Below, in pieces: positions 1 to 8,844 of a stretch of 64,000 nt of DNA. The notes under the pieces are model-generated. The model saw only the letters and a program-made list of their open reading frames with translations. It ran no database searches and was not told the origin of the DNA. A program made the translations under genes and the position numbers. Origin of the DNA: Desulfurella acetivorans A63. Lineage in GTDB: Bacteria > Campylobacterota_A > Desulfurellia > Desulfurellales > Desulfurellaceae. The stretch is from assembly GCA_000517565.1 (NCBI GenBank), contig CP007051.1:829039-893038 (forward strand), read 5' to 3'. How positions within the stretch are numbered: position 1 is the stretch's first letter; the number at the start of each line of letters is the position of its first letter.

Positions 1-16
1 TATTTTTATTGTAAAT

Positions 17-709
17 ATGCCAAATACGCATGAAAAACTCTCAAAAATATTAAAAGAAAATCAAATCCAGACATTTGAGCAAAAACAACTAAAAGATATG
101 ACCCAAACTGGTGAGATGAAAGAATTGGATCTTTATAAATTTTTTCATTACATTAAAGATAATCAAAAAGTCACTGCTTTGGTTTATGATAAAAAACTAG
201 AATTTTTGACTTCAAACGGCAAAATTTTTATATTAAGAAACGATTTTGAAGATTTTAAAGATTTTTTTCTAAACACAAAAGTAAAAGCTGCCTATCATGA
301 ATTTAATACATTTAATTTTGCTGAGCGTATATCTATAGAAAAATTTAAACAGATAAGCATAAGAGAGTTTATAAAACAAGGCCTGGAAAATATTTTAGAC
401 GAAAAACACTTATATAAGCTATTGCCTGAAAATAAAACAAAAATATCGGTAAAGGCAAATCTATATATATTAAAAGATTTATTGCCCAAAGACTCTCAAA
501 TAAATATAAACTGGCTTCACAAACACACAGACCTCACAATAGAAGATGTATTAAAAAAATTTGATTATATAAAATCCTTGCGTGATATTGTTATAATGTA
601 TTTTGCAAAAGCAATTGATTTGCTTGATCCTGCAAATGACAGCAATTTTGATTTGACTTTGACATCTAATCTGCTAAGCCAGATAAAAAATAAAATTCAA
701 AGCTTATAA
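17..709 (+). CDS. PATAN-like (DUF4388-type?) protein next to pilA
   Basis: A 230-residue soluble protein with no signal peptide or membrane segment. I do not recognise it by a catalytic motif. Its residues from about 105 to 220 clearly resemble the C-terminal half of the protein encoded at 21749-22762: both share the blocks INWL, SVKANLY/TVKAPLY, a LLP segment and a VIMYF/VVMYM segment in the same order and spacing. That second copy carries an N-terminal receiver-like domain and sits beside a Ras-like GTPase, so this protein is probably a receiver-less paralogue acting as an adaptor. PATAN/DUF4388 is my best family guess, from context more than motif. It ends 70 bases from the convergent pilin gene. 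The start ATG lies near the window edge, so an upstream operon partner cannot be excluded. Confidence 0.7.
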   Translation: MPNTHEKLSKILKENQIQTFEQKQLKDMTQTGEMKELDLYKFFHYIKDNQKVTALVYDKKLEFLTSNGKIFILRNDFEDFKDFFLNTKVKAAYHEFNTFNFAERISIEKFKQISIREFIKQGLENILDEKHLYKLLPENKTKISVKANLYILKDLLPKDSQININWLHKHTDLTIEDVLKKFDYIKSLRDIVIMYFAKAIDLLDPANDSNFDLTLTSNLLSQIKNKIQSL

Positions 710-738
710 ACTATAAAAACTTAAATTGCAAGGAAAAT

Positions 739-771
739 ACCAAAGCCTGCCTCAATGAAGCAGACTTTGGT
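739..771 (-). terminator. Hairpin terminator of the pilin gene
   Basis: Two 12-base arms (739-750 and 760-771), complementary except for one position, enclose a 9-base loop. Read on the reverse strand the stem starts 8 bases after the pilin stop and is followed by a short T-run (ATTTTCC). Pilin messages are abundant, so a strong terminator fits. It could also stop the convergent gene at 17-709, but the forward strand lacks a good T-tract after it. Confidence 0.65.
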
Positions 772-778
772 TTAGGTA

Positions 779-1252
779 TTAGAAGCCGGAGTATTGTCCG
801 GAGCAGGAGTCGTAGAAAACAGGAGTATTTGAAGAGCCAGGACCGCTTGCAATTTGGCTATTAGTGCCTTTTACGGTATAGCCATAGGCACCAGCGTTTG
901 CTGTATTCGAACCGCAAGCTGCATAACTAAATTCTATGGTGTTACCTTTTGAAATATTAACTGCACCAGTAGATGTATTAGTTCCATCTGACAAATTGCA
1001 GGGTGAATTACTGCAGTCCGTTGTGGTTGGTAGATGCCCATATTGAGCATTAAATGCCTCTATTGCCGTTACAGCATTTTTTACATCGCTTCTTACTGAA
1101 TCCAGATAAGCGCCCTGTTTGTACTTTAAAAACTGCGGTATAGCAATAGCAGCCAGAATAGCTATGATTGCGATAACAATCAATAGCTCAATCAAAGTGA
1201 AACCCGCTTGCTTTTGCAAGCCCCTTTTTAGTGCCACATCGTGTTTTAACAC
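779..1252 (-). CDS. pilA: Type IV major pilin (prepilin)
   Basis: Structural subunit of a type IV pilus, processed by prepilin peptidase and assembled at the inner membrane. The leader (17 residues, MLKHDVALKRGLQKQAG) is followed by FTLIELLIVIAIIAILAAIAIPQF, the class III signal with Glu at +5 and a long hydrophobic helix. The mature chain is about 140 residues and holds four cysteines (two in the TDCSNSPC stretch, one in AACGSN, one in DSCSGQ), enough for two disulfides. I chose the GTG at 1252 because AGGAGG lies 7 bases ahead of it; an ATG 45 bases upstream (1297) has no such site. A TTGACA promoter and a hairpin terminator flank it, so it is probably monocistronic. Confidence 0.93.
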   Translation of the reverse strand: MLKHDVALKRGLQKQAGFTLIELLIVIAIIAILAAIAIPQFLKYKQGAYLDSVRSDVKNAVTAIEAFNAQYGHLPTTTDCSNSPCNLSDGTNTSTGAVNISKGNTIEFSYAACGSNTANAGAYGYTVKGTNSQIASGPGSSNTPVFYDSCSGQYSGF

Positions 1253-1284
1253 GACACACCTCCTAAATATAAAAATATATAATA

Positions 1285-1313
1285 AACTTACAATCAAAAT
1301 TACACAATGTCAA
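1285..1313 (-). promoter_or_regulatory. Sigma-70-type promoter of pilA
   Basis: On the reverse strand TTGACA (1313-1308) is followed after 17 bases by TAAGTT (1290-1285). The -35 is perfect, the -10 weak, with an alternative TTTATT slightly downstream. The predicted start lies about 25 bases ahead of the pilin GTG. I found no sigma-54 element here, although many pilA genes use one. Confidence 0.5.
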
Positions 1314-1342
1314 GGAAAAAATTAATTTTTTAAAAATTTTTT

Positions 1343-1897
1343 TGTCATTCTGAGGGCAACGCCCGAAGAATCTCATAAGTAGATCCTTCGCTTACGCTCA
1401 GGATGACAACAGGGGCGCTTCAGGATGACTGACTCTACCGTCATTCTGAGCGTAGCGAAGAATCCCACCACTTGACACCCCTTTTGTCATTCTGAGCACA
1501 CGAAAGTGTGCGAAGAATCCCACTACTTTAATAATGGCACAAAGTAGATCCTTCGCTGACGCTCAGGATGACTGACTTCGCTTACACTCAGGATGACAAC
1601 AGGGGCGCCTCAGGATGACTGACTCTACCGTCATTCTGAGCGTAGCGAAGAATCCCACCACTTGACACCCCTTTTGTCATTCTGAGCACACGAAAGTGTG
1701 CGAAGAATCTCACTACTTTATAATGGCACAAAGTAGATCCTTCGCTGACGCTCAGGATGACTGACTTCGCTGACGCTCAGGATGACAACAGGGGCGTTTA
1801 GGATGACTGACTTCGCTGACGCTTCAGAATGACAAAAAACACTTTACATTAACAAAAAAAAAATTACAATGACAAAAAAAGGACGCATCAGCATGAC
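1343..1897. repeat. REP-like palindromic repeat block (no gene)
   Basis: This gene-free stretch between pilA and the membrane-protein gene is filled with variants of one element in both orientations: GTCATTCTGAGCGTAGCGAAGAATC and its inverse GATCCTTCGCTGACGCTCAGGATGAC. Some copies hold an inner hairpin (CACACGAAAGTGTG). The copies are visibly GC-richer than the surrounding DNA. The pattern matches REP/BIME-type short palindromes, which are intergenic and mobilised in trans by other enzymes. I see no open frame of substance inside it. Confidence 0.85.
1411..1789. repeat. Two tandem copies of a 190-bp unit inside the REP-like block
   Basis: The unit beginning AGGGGCGC at 1411 recurs at 1601, a period of 190 bases. 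The second copy is one base shorter because an AATAATGG stretch is reduced to ATAATGG. The copies differ otherwise by only a few substitutions, so the duplication looks recent. A third truncated start (AGGGGCG) begins at 1790 and a partial precursor is seen at about 1376-1410. Confidence 0.85.
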
Positions 1898-1908
1898 AGG
1901 ATGTAATT

Positions 1909-3876
1909 ATGGAAAAAATCACTAAAACAAAACTTGATCAATTTTTTTATCTTTTGCTTGCTGTATCAACATTTATTTTAACACATGCCTATAATGGCAT
2001 AAGGCATGATAGCATACTTTATATGGGTCAAGCACTTTTAGAGCTTCACTCAAATCTTAAGCTTGATCCTTTTTTTGTTTTTGGCTCTCAAAACAACTAC
2101 ACTATTTTTTCGCCTTTTTATGCATTTTTTATTAAACTTTTTGGGTTGAATTTTGCAAGCATATTTTTGCTATTGATTGCACAAAGTGCTTTTTTTACAA
2201 GCGTATTTTTGCTTATAAAAAAATTTACAAATTTTAATTTTGCATTTTTTGGTATAATTGTTTTATCTATAGCAAACCCATTTTACGGTGGCTATGGGAT
2301 TTTTTCTTATGGAGAGCCTTTTTTAACAGCACGTTCATTTGCTGAACCTTTAAGTCTTTTTGCTTTGTATTTTGGTTTGGACAATAAGTGGTTTTTAGCA
2401 TTTGGTTTAGGTTTTTTGGCTGGATTAATACATCCTTTGATGGCATTGCCTGCAATGTTTATTTTATGGTTTTTGTTTAGCATGCAATACAAATCTGGTT
2501 ACATTGCTTTGGTTTTAGGCATAATTTTTATTGTAATAGGCGCATATTTAGGCATTCACCCTTTTAATAAGCTTTTTCTGACATACGATAATGCATGGTG
2601 GCATTTGGTAAATATTCACAATCCATTTTGTATTTTAAGCAAGTGGAGAAACGGCAACTGGTTTCGCCTTGTTGTAAATTTTTTTACAGCAGTAGCTGGT
2701 ATATTTTATATAGAAAACAAAAAGTTAAAAGATTTGTTTATAAGTATAGTTATTGCCTGCATAATTTTTTTTGCTTTAGCCCAAATTGGAGATATGATAA
2801 AGAATGTTTTTTTTGTGAGCCTGCAATTGTGGCGTGTAAATTGGATTTTACAGTTAATTGATATGGCATTTTTGCCTTATTTGACTTATAAAATGTGGAC
2901 AAAAAATTATGTTGGCAAAATTTTGGCAATTATTTTTATAAGTATATTACTAAATCAAATAGAAAATGATTACACTACATTTTTTGAAGCTTTTTTGCTT
3001 GCCATAACTATCTTAATCTTTTATAAAACAAATATAGATTTTGATGAAAATATTAAAAGATTATTTGAAAGAAAGAATTTTGCCTGGCTTTTTACTTTGA
3101 CAATTTTAGTTTTATGTGAGAGATTTATATGGCTTTATGAGATTAGTTTTTACCCTATAGATTTTCAATTTAATTTACTTGTAATGGAAAAATGTGCTTA
3201 TTTTACTTTGGCAATGGTTTTGTTTTACGCTTTTGCAAAAGGTATAAGGATTGACGAAAAACTTCTTTATATAGTAAGCGCAAGTTCTATTGTAGCTTTA
3301 GCTATGAGTTTTTTTGGTATTGATTTTAGCAGTTTCAATTATTTTTTAGGTTTTAACGCTAATCCATACATGCTGAATAGAGCTTTTGTGCTGTTTATTA
3401 TAGGAATATTGTTTATTTTAATTTTAAGGTTAAAGGCTTTAGGTTATGTTTTGATTTCTGGTTTGTTTGTTTTATCTATTTTGCTTTGGGACCAAAGGGG
3501 CAACTGGGATTTGTACATTGAAACTCATACTACAAATAATCCGTTTTACAAATACATTCCAGAGGATTCTTCTGTATATTTTAACGGGCAATTAAAATAT
3601 GTGTGGATTTTGTTTGATAGGCCGTGTTTTTATTCAAGACAACAGTGTTCTGGTGATTTATTCAATAGAAAAAGCGCGTTTTTAATTGAAAGACGATTAA
3701 ATCTTGTAAAAAAAAATAAAAAAGATATCATAAACCTTTGTTTTGAAGATAAAAATTTAGGTTTTATTGTAAGTCAAACAAAACTGATTTATAAGCCTGT
3801 AGCTATCTGGCATACAGGAATAAAAGACGGATTTGATAATCTATATTTGTATGATTGTAAAACACTTAGAAATTGA
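1909..3876 (+). CDS. Polytopic membrane protein, possible GT-C-type glycosyltransferase
   Basis: A 655-residue protein with roughly a dozen or more hydrophobic segments and a hydrophilic C-terminal tail of about 120 residues carrying several cysteines (RPCFYSRQQCSGD). I do not recognise the family with certainty. Its architecture (an early loop after the first helix containing HDS, many helices, then a soluble tail) resembles GT-C lipid-linked-sugar transferases and O-antigen type membrane proteins. The next two genes overlap it or each other, and one is a GtrA-like protein, which supports a role with polyprenyl-linked sugars. The start has only a weak upstream purine stretch (AGGATG). Confidence 0.6.
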   Translation: MEKITKTKLDQFFYLLLAVSTFILTHAYNGIRHDSILYMGQALLELHSNLKLDPFFVFGSQNNYTIFSPFYAFFIKLFGLNFASIFLLLIAQSAFFTSVFLLIKKFTNFNFAFFGIIVLSIANPFYGGYGIFSYGEPFLTARSFAEPLSLFALYFGLDNKWFLAFGLGFLAGLIHPLMALPAMFILWFLFSMQYKSGYIALVLGIIFIVIGAYLGIHPFNKLFLTYDNAWWHLVNIHNPFCILSKWRNGNWFRLVVNFFTAVAGIFYIENKKLKDLFISIVIACIIFFALAQIGDMIKNVFFVSLQLWRVNWILQLIDMAFLPYLTYKMWTKNYVGKILAIIFISILLNQIENDYTTFFEAFLLAITILIFYKTNIDFDENIKRLFERKNFAWLFTLTILVLCERFIWLYEISFYPIDFQFNLLVMEKCAYFTLAMVLFYAFAKGIRIDEKLLYIVSASSIVALAMSFFGIDFSSFNYFLGFNANPYMLNRAFVLFIIGILFILILRLKALGYVLISGLFVLSILLWDQRGNWDLYIETHTTNNPFYKYIPEDSSVYFNGQLKYVWILFDRPCFYSRQQCSGDLFNRKSAFLIERRLNLVKKNKKDIINLCFEDKNLGFIVSQTKLIYKPVAIWHTGIKDGFDNLYLYDCKTLRN

Positions 3877-4264
3877 GTTTATTAAGTATCTTATAACAAG
3901 CGTGGTAAGCCTTGCTGTTGATATGGCAGTGTATCTAGTGCTTGGCAAATTAATGCATAATTATTTGATTTCTGCTTCTATTGGCTATATTGCAGGGCTT
4001 TTTGTAAACTATATATTATCTATAAAATGGGTATTTAGCTATAGAAAGATAAAAAAATACCACATAGAATTTGGAATTTTTGCAATTATTGGCTTTGGCG
4101 GACTTTTGGTAAATGAAGCGGTAATTTATGCAGGCCTTTTTTGGCTTATTATTGGGCCTTTCTGGGCTAAAATGACAGCTGCAGTTTTTTCTTTTGTTTT
4201 TAATTTTGGTGCAAGAAAATTGTTGCTTTATACAAAATGGAAAAAATATGACAGAATTTTTTGA
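3851..4264 (+). CDS. GtrA-like membrane protein
   Basis: A 137-residue protein with four hydrophobic segments and the GtrA-family pattern: an N-terminal [19 protein letters not shown] helix, then an [23 protein letters not shown] segment and a C-terminal helix ending in basic [10 protein letters not shown]. GtrA proteins act in translocating or modifying polyprenyl-phosphate-linked sugars in the inner membrane. I prefer the ATG at 3851, which leaves the usual short N-terminus before FIKYL; a TTG at 3833 is possible. It overlaps the end of the preceding gene by 26 bases and the next gene by 17, so the three are translationally coupled. Confidence 0.82.
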   Translation: MIVKHLEIEFIKYLITSVVSLAVDMAVYLVLGKLMHNYLISASIGYIAGLFVNYILSIKWVFSYRKIKKYHIEFGIFAIIGFGGLLVNEAVIYAGLFWLIIGPFWAKMTAAVFSFVFNFGARKLLLYTKWKKYDRIF

Positions 4265-5750
4265 TGTAGTTATAATTGGGGCAGGACCTGCTGGTATAAC
4301 ATGCGCATTAGAGCTTGCAAGAAATAATAAAAAAGTGCTTATTTTAGAGCAAGACTCTCAGGTAGGCGGCATATCAAAAACAATTAATTACAAGCAAAAC
4401 CGCATTGACATAGGCGGTCACAGGTTTTTTTCAAAATCAGAGTGGGTAAAAAGATGGTGGATGGAACTTTTAGAGCCATGTGAACTTGAAGAAGCTTGTA
4501 TAAAAGATAAATGTATGCTAAAGCGGGATAGATTGTCTCGAATTTACTTTGAGAAAAAATTTTATGATTACCCGCTGAAACTAAATTTCAATACGGCACT
4601 TAATATTGGATTTTTTAGGGGAATTAGCTTTTTAAAAGATTATATTAAAGCAAGGATTAATCCAATAAAGCCAGAGAAAAATTTAGAGGATTTTTTTATC
4701 AATAGGTTTGGCGTTGGGTTGTATGAAACCTTTTTTAGAGACTATACTCAAAAAGTCTGGGGTGTATCTTGCAAAAATATCAGTAAAGAATGGGGTGCAC
4801 AGAGGATAAAAAGTCTCGATATATCAAAAGCAATACTTCATGCGTTTAAGTCTTTATTTTTAAAAAATTCAGCATCTGCTACTACTTTGATAGAAGAGTT
4901 TGATTATCCAAAGCTTGGACCAGGTCAGTTGTGGGAAACGGCTATTCAAAAAGCCATAGATAGCGGTGCAAAACTCAAGTTAAACACAAAGGCGCTTTAT
5001 TTTGAAAAAATTGGAGACAGGATAGATTCTTTAACTTTTTTAGATACAACTACCTCAGAGGTGGATGCGGTTAAATCGGATTATTTTGTTTCAACAATGC
5101 CTATAAAAGATTTAGCTTTAGGAATTAGACCAGAAATTGAAGAAGATGTGTTTAATATAGCTACAAATTTGCAGTACAGAGACTTTATAAGCATAGGCTT
5201 GCTTTATAAAAAATTAGCCATACAAAGCAAAAACTACCGCAAAGAAGCAGGTGCTTGCAGGATACCAGACAATTGGATTTATATTCAAGAACCAAATGTC
5301 CAAATGGGCAGAATTCAGCTTTTTAATAATTGGAGTCCTTTTATGGTAGCTGACATTAATACAGTTTGGCTTGGGCTTGAGTATTTTTGCAATGAAGGCG
5401 ATAATTTGTGGCAAGCAAGCGATAAGGAGCTTATTGAGCTTGGTTTAGGCGAGCTTGAAAAAATTGGTTTTGCGAAAAAAAATGATTTTGTAGACGCTAC
5501 AGTTATAAGACAAAAGAAAGCATATCCAGCCTACTTTGGAACTTATGAAAAATTTGATTTAGTTAAAAACTACTTTAATCAATTTGAAAATCTTTTTTTA
5601 ATCGGCAGAAACGGTATGCACCGCTACAATAACCAGGACCACTCAATGTTAACAGCAAAAGAAGCAGTAGAGTGTATTTTAAAGGCTAAATCAGATAAGA
5701 ATGCTATCTGGAATATAAATGTAGATGATGATTATCACGAGGAAAGTTAG
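4248..5750 (+). CDS. FAD-dependent amine-oxidase/UDP-galactopyranose-mutase-like protein
   Basis: A 500-residue flavoprotein. It opens with a Rossmann dinucleotide motif ([29 protein letters not shown]), followed by [22 protein letters not shown], typical of the NAD(P)/FAD-dependent amine-oxidase and UDP-galactopyranose-mutase group. The C-terminal [27 protein letters not shown] segment fits the FAD-contacting end. I start it at the ATG at 4248; the upstream frame to 4194 would lie inside the GtrA gene. Position after a GtrA gene suggests work on a nucleotide- or lipid-linked sugar. The substrate is not known. Confidence 0.8.
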   Translation: MTEFFDVVIIGAGPAGITCALELARNNKKVLILEQDSQVGGISKTINYKQNRIDIGGHRFFSKSEWVKRWWMELLEPCELEEACIKDKCMLKRDRLSRIYFEKKFYDYPLKLNFNTALNIGFFRGISFLKDYIKARINPIKPEKNLEDFFINRFGVGLYETFFRDYTQKVWGVSCKNISKEWGAQRIKSLDISKAILHAFKSLFLKNSASATTLIEEFDYPKLGPGQLWETAIQKAIDSGAKLKLNTKALYFEKIGDRIDSLTFLDTTTSEVDAVKSDYFVSTMPIKDLALGIRPEIEEDVFNIATNLQYRDFISIGLLYKKLAIQSKNYRKEAGACRIPDNWIYIQEPNVQMGRIQLFNNWSPFMVADINTVWLGLEYFCNEGDNLWQASDKELIELGLGELEKIGFAKKNDFVDATVIRQKKAYPAYFGTYEKFDLVKNYFNQFENLFLIGRNGMHRYNNQDHSMLTAKEAVECILKAKSDKNAIWNINVDDDYHEES

Positions 5751-5842
5751 AGTAGATTTAGGGTATCTTGGCATTTTATAGCGTTTTATTTCCACAATTA
5801 AAAATTAATTCACTTATCTAGTTTTACAAATCACTAATCACT

Positions 5843-5880
5843 ATTTACAATTTTGTAGATTTATTTACAATTTTGTAAAT
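5843..5880. promoter_or_regulatory. Two tandem palindromes upstream of the glnB/K operon
   Basis: ATTTACAATTTTGTAAAT at 5863-5880 is a perfect inverted repeat (8-base arms, 2-base centre). A near copy, ATTTACAATTTTGTAGAT, lies at 5843-5860, exactly 20 bases away, about two helical turns. The sites lie roughly 80-115 bases ahead of the predicted sigma-54 start, the place where an NtrC-type enhancer-binding protein would sit. The sequence is not the classical NtrC box. Confidence 0.6.
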
Positions 5881-5933
5881 GATAGCTTAATTTAAGCTCA
5901 TATTTTCTTATATATTTGCTGTTATAACAATAA

Positions 5934-5949
5934 TGGAACACTTTATGCT
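5934..5949 (+). promoter_or_regulatory. Sigma-54 promoter of the ammonium operon
   Basis: TGGAACACTTTATGCT has the invariant GG (5935-5936) and GC (5947-5948) separated by exactly 10 bases and matches the TGGCAC...TTGCT consensus at most positions. The predicted start is near 5960, giving a leader of about 24 bases with AAGGAGG before the ATG at 5984. Sigma-54 control of PII/AmtB genes is well established in other bacteria. Confidence 0.65.
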
Positions 5950-5974
5950 AATTATTTGGCATCTTGTTTTTTAA

Positions 5975-6322
<348 letters not shown>

Positions 6323-6331
6323 GAGGCTCGT

Positions 6332-7627
6332 ATGAAGAAAGTTTTTTTTATATTATTTTGGATATTGGGTATACCTGCTCTTTCTTTTGCTTCTGCTACG
6401 CCTGTACTAAACTCTGGAGATACTGCATGGATGCTTACATCAAGTGCACTTGTTATGCTTATGACGCCAGCTGGTCTTGCTTTATTTTATGGAGGGATGG
6501 GCAGATCAAAAAACATATTAAACACTATAGGCTTATCATTGATTGCATATGCTGTTGTAAGTGTAGTATGGATGCTTTGGGGATTTAGCTTTGCTTTTGG
6601 GCCGGATATTGATGGTATAATTGGTTCAACAAAGTATTTATTCTTAGGTGGTGTAAGCGGTTCTTCAATATTTCCCGGCACAACTATACCTGTTTTTGTA
6701 GAAGCTGCTTTTCAGATGACATTTGCTGCCATTACTGTGGCTTTGGCAAGCGGTTCAGTGGTAGAGCGTGTTAAATTTTCTTCTTGGATATGGTTTAGTT
6801 TATTGTGGGTTACTTTTATATATGCTCCTATTGCTCACTGGGTATGGGGTGGAGGATGGCTTTCTAAGCTTGGTGCACTGGATTTTGCAGGTGGCACTGT
6901 AGTTCATATAAATGCTGGTGTTGCAGGTTTAGTATTTGCTTTAATGCTTGGCAAAAGAAAAGGCTATGGAAGTCAGGCTATGCCACCTGCCTCTATTACC
7001 TTAACAATTTTAGGCGCAGCGCTTTTGTGGTTTGGATGGTTTGGGTTTAATGCAGGTAGTGCGGGTGCAGCAAATGGTTTGGCCGGTAGTGCATGGGTTG
7101 CAACAAATACAGCAGCAGCAATTGGCGCATTAAGCTGGATGTATTGTGAATGGATTGTAAATAAACACCCTACAATGCTTGGCGCAGCAAGCGGTGCAGT
7201 AGCCGGGCTTGTTGCGATTACACCAGCAAGTGGTTTTGTAAATTTAGAAGGAGCTTTAGTTATTGGGCTTATCTCTGGCATAGTGGGCTTTTTAGGTGCT
7301 GGCGCAATAAAGAGATTTTTTAAGTACGATGATTCTTTGGATGCATTTGGCGTGCATGCGCTAAATGGTATATGGGGTGCTTTGGCTACCGGTATATTTG
7401 CAGACCCTTTAATCAATGCTGCAGGCAAAGGCGCTTTGTATGGCAACCCAAAGCAAATACTCATTCAGGCAATAGCTATAGCTGCTACCATAACCTACAC
7501 TGCTATTGGTACATTTATAGTGGTAAAAATAGTATCACTGCTAACAGGCGGCATAAGGGTAGATGAAGAAACAGAAGTAATGGGTCTTGATTTGGCTGTG
7601 CACTCAGAAAAGGGGTTTGATTTATAA
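6332..7627 (+). CDS. amtB: Ammonium transporter AmtB
   Basis: A 431-residue ammonium channel with an N-terminal cleavable-type signal (MKKVFFILFWILGIPALSFASA) and eleven expected membrane helices. The pore twin histidines are H192 in DFAGGTVVHINAG and H342 in DAFGVHALNGIWG. The family signature around residues 184-210 is intact. It is cotranscribed with the PII gene ahead (AGGAGG between them) and the porin-like gene 22 bases behind. In low nitrogen it brings ammonium into the cell and is expected to be gated by the PII protein. Confidence 0.95.
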   Translation: MKKVFFILFWILGIPALSFASATPVLNSGDTAWMLTSSALVMLMTPAGLALFYGGMGRSKNILNTIGLSLIAYAVVSVVWMLWGFSFAFGPDIDGIIGSTKYLFLGGVSGSSIFPGTTIPVFVEAAFQMTFAAITVALASGSVVERVKFSSWIWFSLLWVTFIYAPIAHWVWGGGWLSKLGALDFAGGTVVHINAGVAGLVFALMLGKRKGYGSQAMPPASITLTILGAALLWFGWFGFNAGSAGAANGLAGSAWVATNTAAAIGALSWMYCEWIVNKHPTMLGAASGAVAGLVAITPASGFVNLEGALVIGLISGIVGFLGAGAIKRFFKYDDSLDAFGVHALNGIWGALATGIFADPLINAAGKGALYGNPKQILIQAIAIAATITYTAIGTFIVVKIVSLLTGGIRVDEETEVMGLDLAVHSEKGFDL

Positions 7628-7649
7628 TAAGATAAAAAGGAGGAAAACC

Positions 7650-8759
7650 ATGAAGCACGCTTTGTTAATAGTTTTTACGTTATTATGTTTTAGCTCAAGC
7701 GCATTTGCCTTTGATGTAAAAACAGATATAGGCAATATAAACATAAACGGCACATTATCTGGCTACAGCATTTTAACGGACAACGCAAACCCAAGTGGTT
7801 TTTTTGATACAAATGGAGAAGACAAGCATGTAAGATACGATATAAGCAATGCTTTAGTCAATGTATCAAAAACAACAGGAGTGGTACGGTTTAATGTTTT
7901 TGGCGGTGCTTATGCTTTTCCAACCGTTGGCATGCCCGGTAATAAAACCATTACCGATGATGCAAATACAGGACTTTTCGGACCACTGCCCATTGCCTAT
8001 GTTGAACTTGATCCTGCTTCTTTTTTATCAATTAAAGCAGGCAAACTACCCACACTCATAGGGTATGAATCAGCCTTTACCTATCAGAACATAAATATAC
8101 AAAGGGGTCTTGTGTGGAACATGGAGCCAGTAATTTCAAGAGGCATAAGGGCTATAGTTACAGCAGGCCCGCTAACACTAAAGGCAGGAGCAAACGATGG
8201 TTTTTACTCTAAAGATAAACTAGCGCTGGAAGGTTCTATTGGACTTACATTAGGGAACTTTTCAACATCGTTTAATGTTCTCATACCAAATAAAAATACG
8301 TCTGCAAACGATACGGCAGCTGTTGCAAACAAACAGGAATACGACCTTATAGCATCTTATACTATAGGAAAATTAACGCTAGGCTCTGATTTGCTCTACG
8401 TTTATTCTCCTAAAAGTTCTCAATCAGGTTTTAGCGATTCAGCTGCAGCTTACGGATTGGCTGGTTTTGCAGATTACAACATAAACGATAAATTTTCTGT
8501 AGGTGCAAGGCTTGAGTATGCTTCAAATAAATCTACAAATAACCCAAACAGTGCAAATGCTGATTTGGTAGGATATGGTCCTTCTTCAAAAGCTTTTAGT
8601 CTTACAATTACTCCAATGTATAAATATAAGTATCTATTTGTAAGGGCTGATCTGTCTTATGTGCGCATAAATAATTTTGCAGAAGGAAGTGGCTTTGGAG
8701 TTAATGGCAACAAGGCTAATCAATACAGACTGGGCCTTGAAGGGGGTATAATATTTTAA
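7650..8759 (+). CDS. Outer-membrane beta-barrel (porin-like) protein of the ammonium operon
   Basis: A 369-residue exported protein: signal peptide MKHALLIVFTLLCFSSSAFA, then alternating short beta-type stretches and a C-terminal phenylalanine (GLEGGIIF), the usual end of an outer-membrane barrel recognised by BAM. The body (VRFNVFGGAYAFPTVG, IKAGKLPTLIGYESAFTYQN, NIQRGLVWNMEPV) resembles porins predicted in other chemolithotrophs. I chose the ATG at 7650 because AAAGGAGG lies 6 bases ahead. It follows amtB by 22 bases and ends at a hairpin terminator, so it is the last gene of the operon. A role in letting ammonium cross the outer membrane is inferred from position. Confidence 0.75.
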   Translation: MKHALLIVFTLLCFSSSAFAFDVKTDIGNININGTLSGYSILTDNANPSGFFDTNGEDKHVRYDISNALVNVSKTTGVVRFNVFGGAYAFPTVGMPGNKTITDDANTGLFGPLPIAYVELDPASFLSIKAGKLPTLIGYESAFTYQNINIQRGLVWNMEPVISRGIRAIVTAGPLTLKAGANDGFYSKDKLALEGSIGLTLGNFSTSFNVLIPNKNTSANDTAAVANKQEYDLIASYTIGKLTLGSDLLYVYSPKSSQSGFSDSAAAYGLAGFADYNINDKFSVGARLEYASNKSTNNPNSANADLVGYGPSSKAFSLTITPMYKYKYLFVRADLSYVRINNFAEGSGFGVNGNKANQYRLGLEGGIIF

Positions 8760-8790
8760 ATAAATTTACCAACCACCTCCAAGTATATAA

Positions 8791-8821
8791 AAGAAGAAGC
8801 TTTATGCTTCTTCTTCTTCTT
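8791..8821 (+). terminator. Terminator of the ammonium operon
   Basis: AAGAAGAAGC (8791-8800) pairs perfectly with GCTTCTTCTT (8806-8815) around a five-base loop, followed by a T-rich TCTTCTTTT run. It lies 31 bases after the porin stop. The stem is rather weak in GC but long enough for intrinsic termination. Confidence 0.7.
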
Positions 8822-8844
8822 CTTTTAAAAATAAGGAGCGTTGT

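Noticed and set aside
1343-1897. Repeat block considered as a CRISPR array
   Set aside because: Copies occur in both orientations, are palindromic and irregularly spaced, with no constant-length spacers and no cas genes.
4194-4247. Upstream extension of the FAD protein
   Set aside because: The added residues lie inside the GtrA gene and precede no conserved sequence; the Rossmann motif starts right after the ATG at 4248.
5771-5786. Second sigma-54-like site (TTGGCATTTTATAGCG) upstream of glnK
   Set aside because: Only nine bases separate GG and GC; sigma-54 needs ten. The site at 5934-5949 has the correct spacing.
6973-7464. Long reverse-strand reading frame opposite amtB
   Set aside because: It mirrors amtB codons, has no ribosome site and shows low-complexity Pro/Ala/Ser composition. 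amtB is certain on the forward strand.
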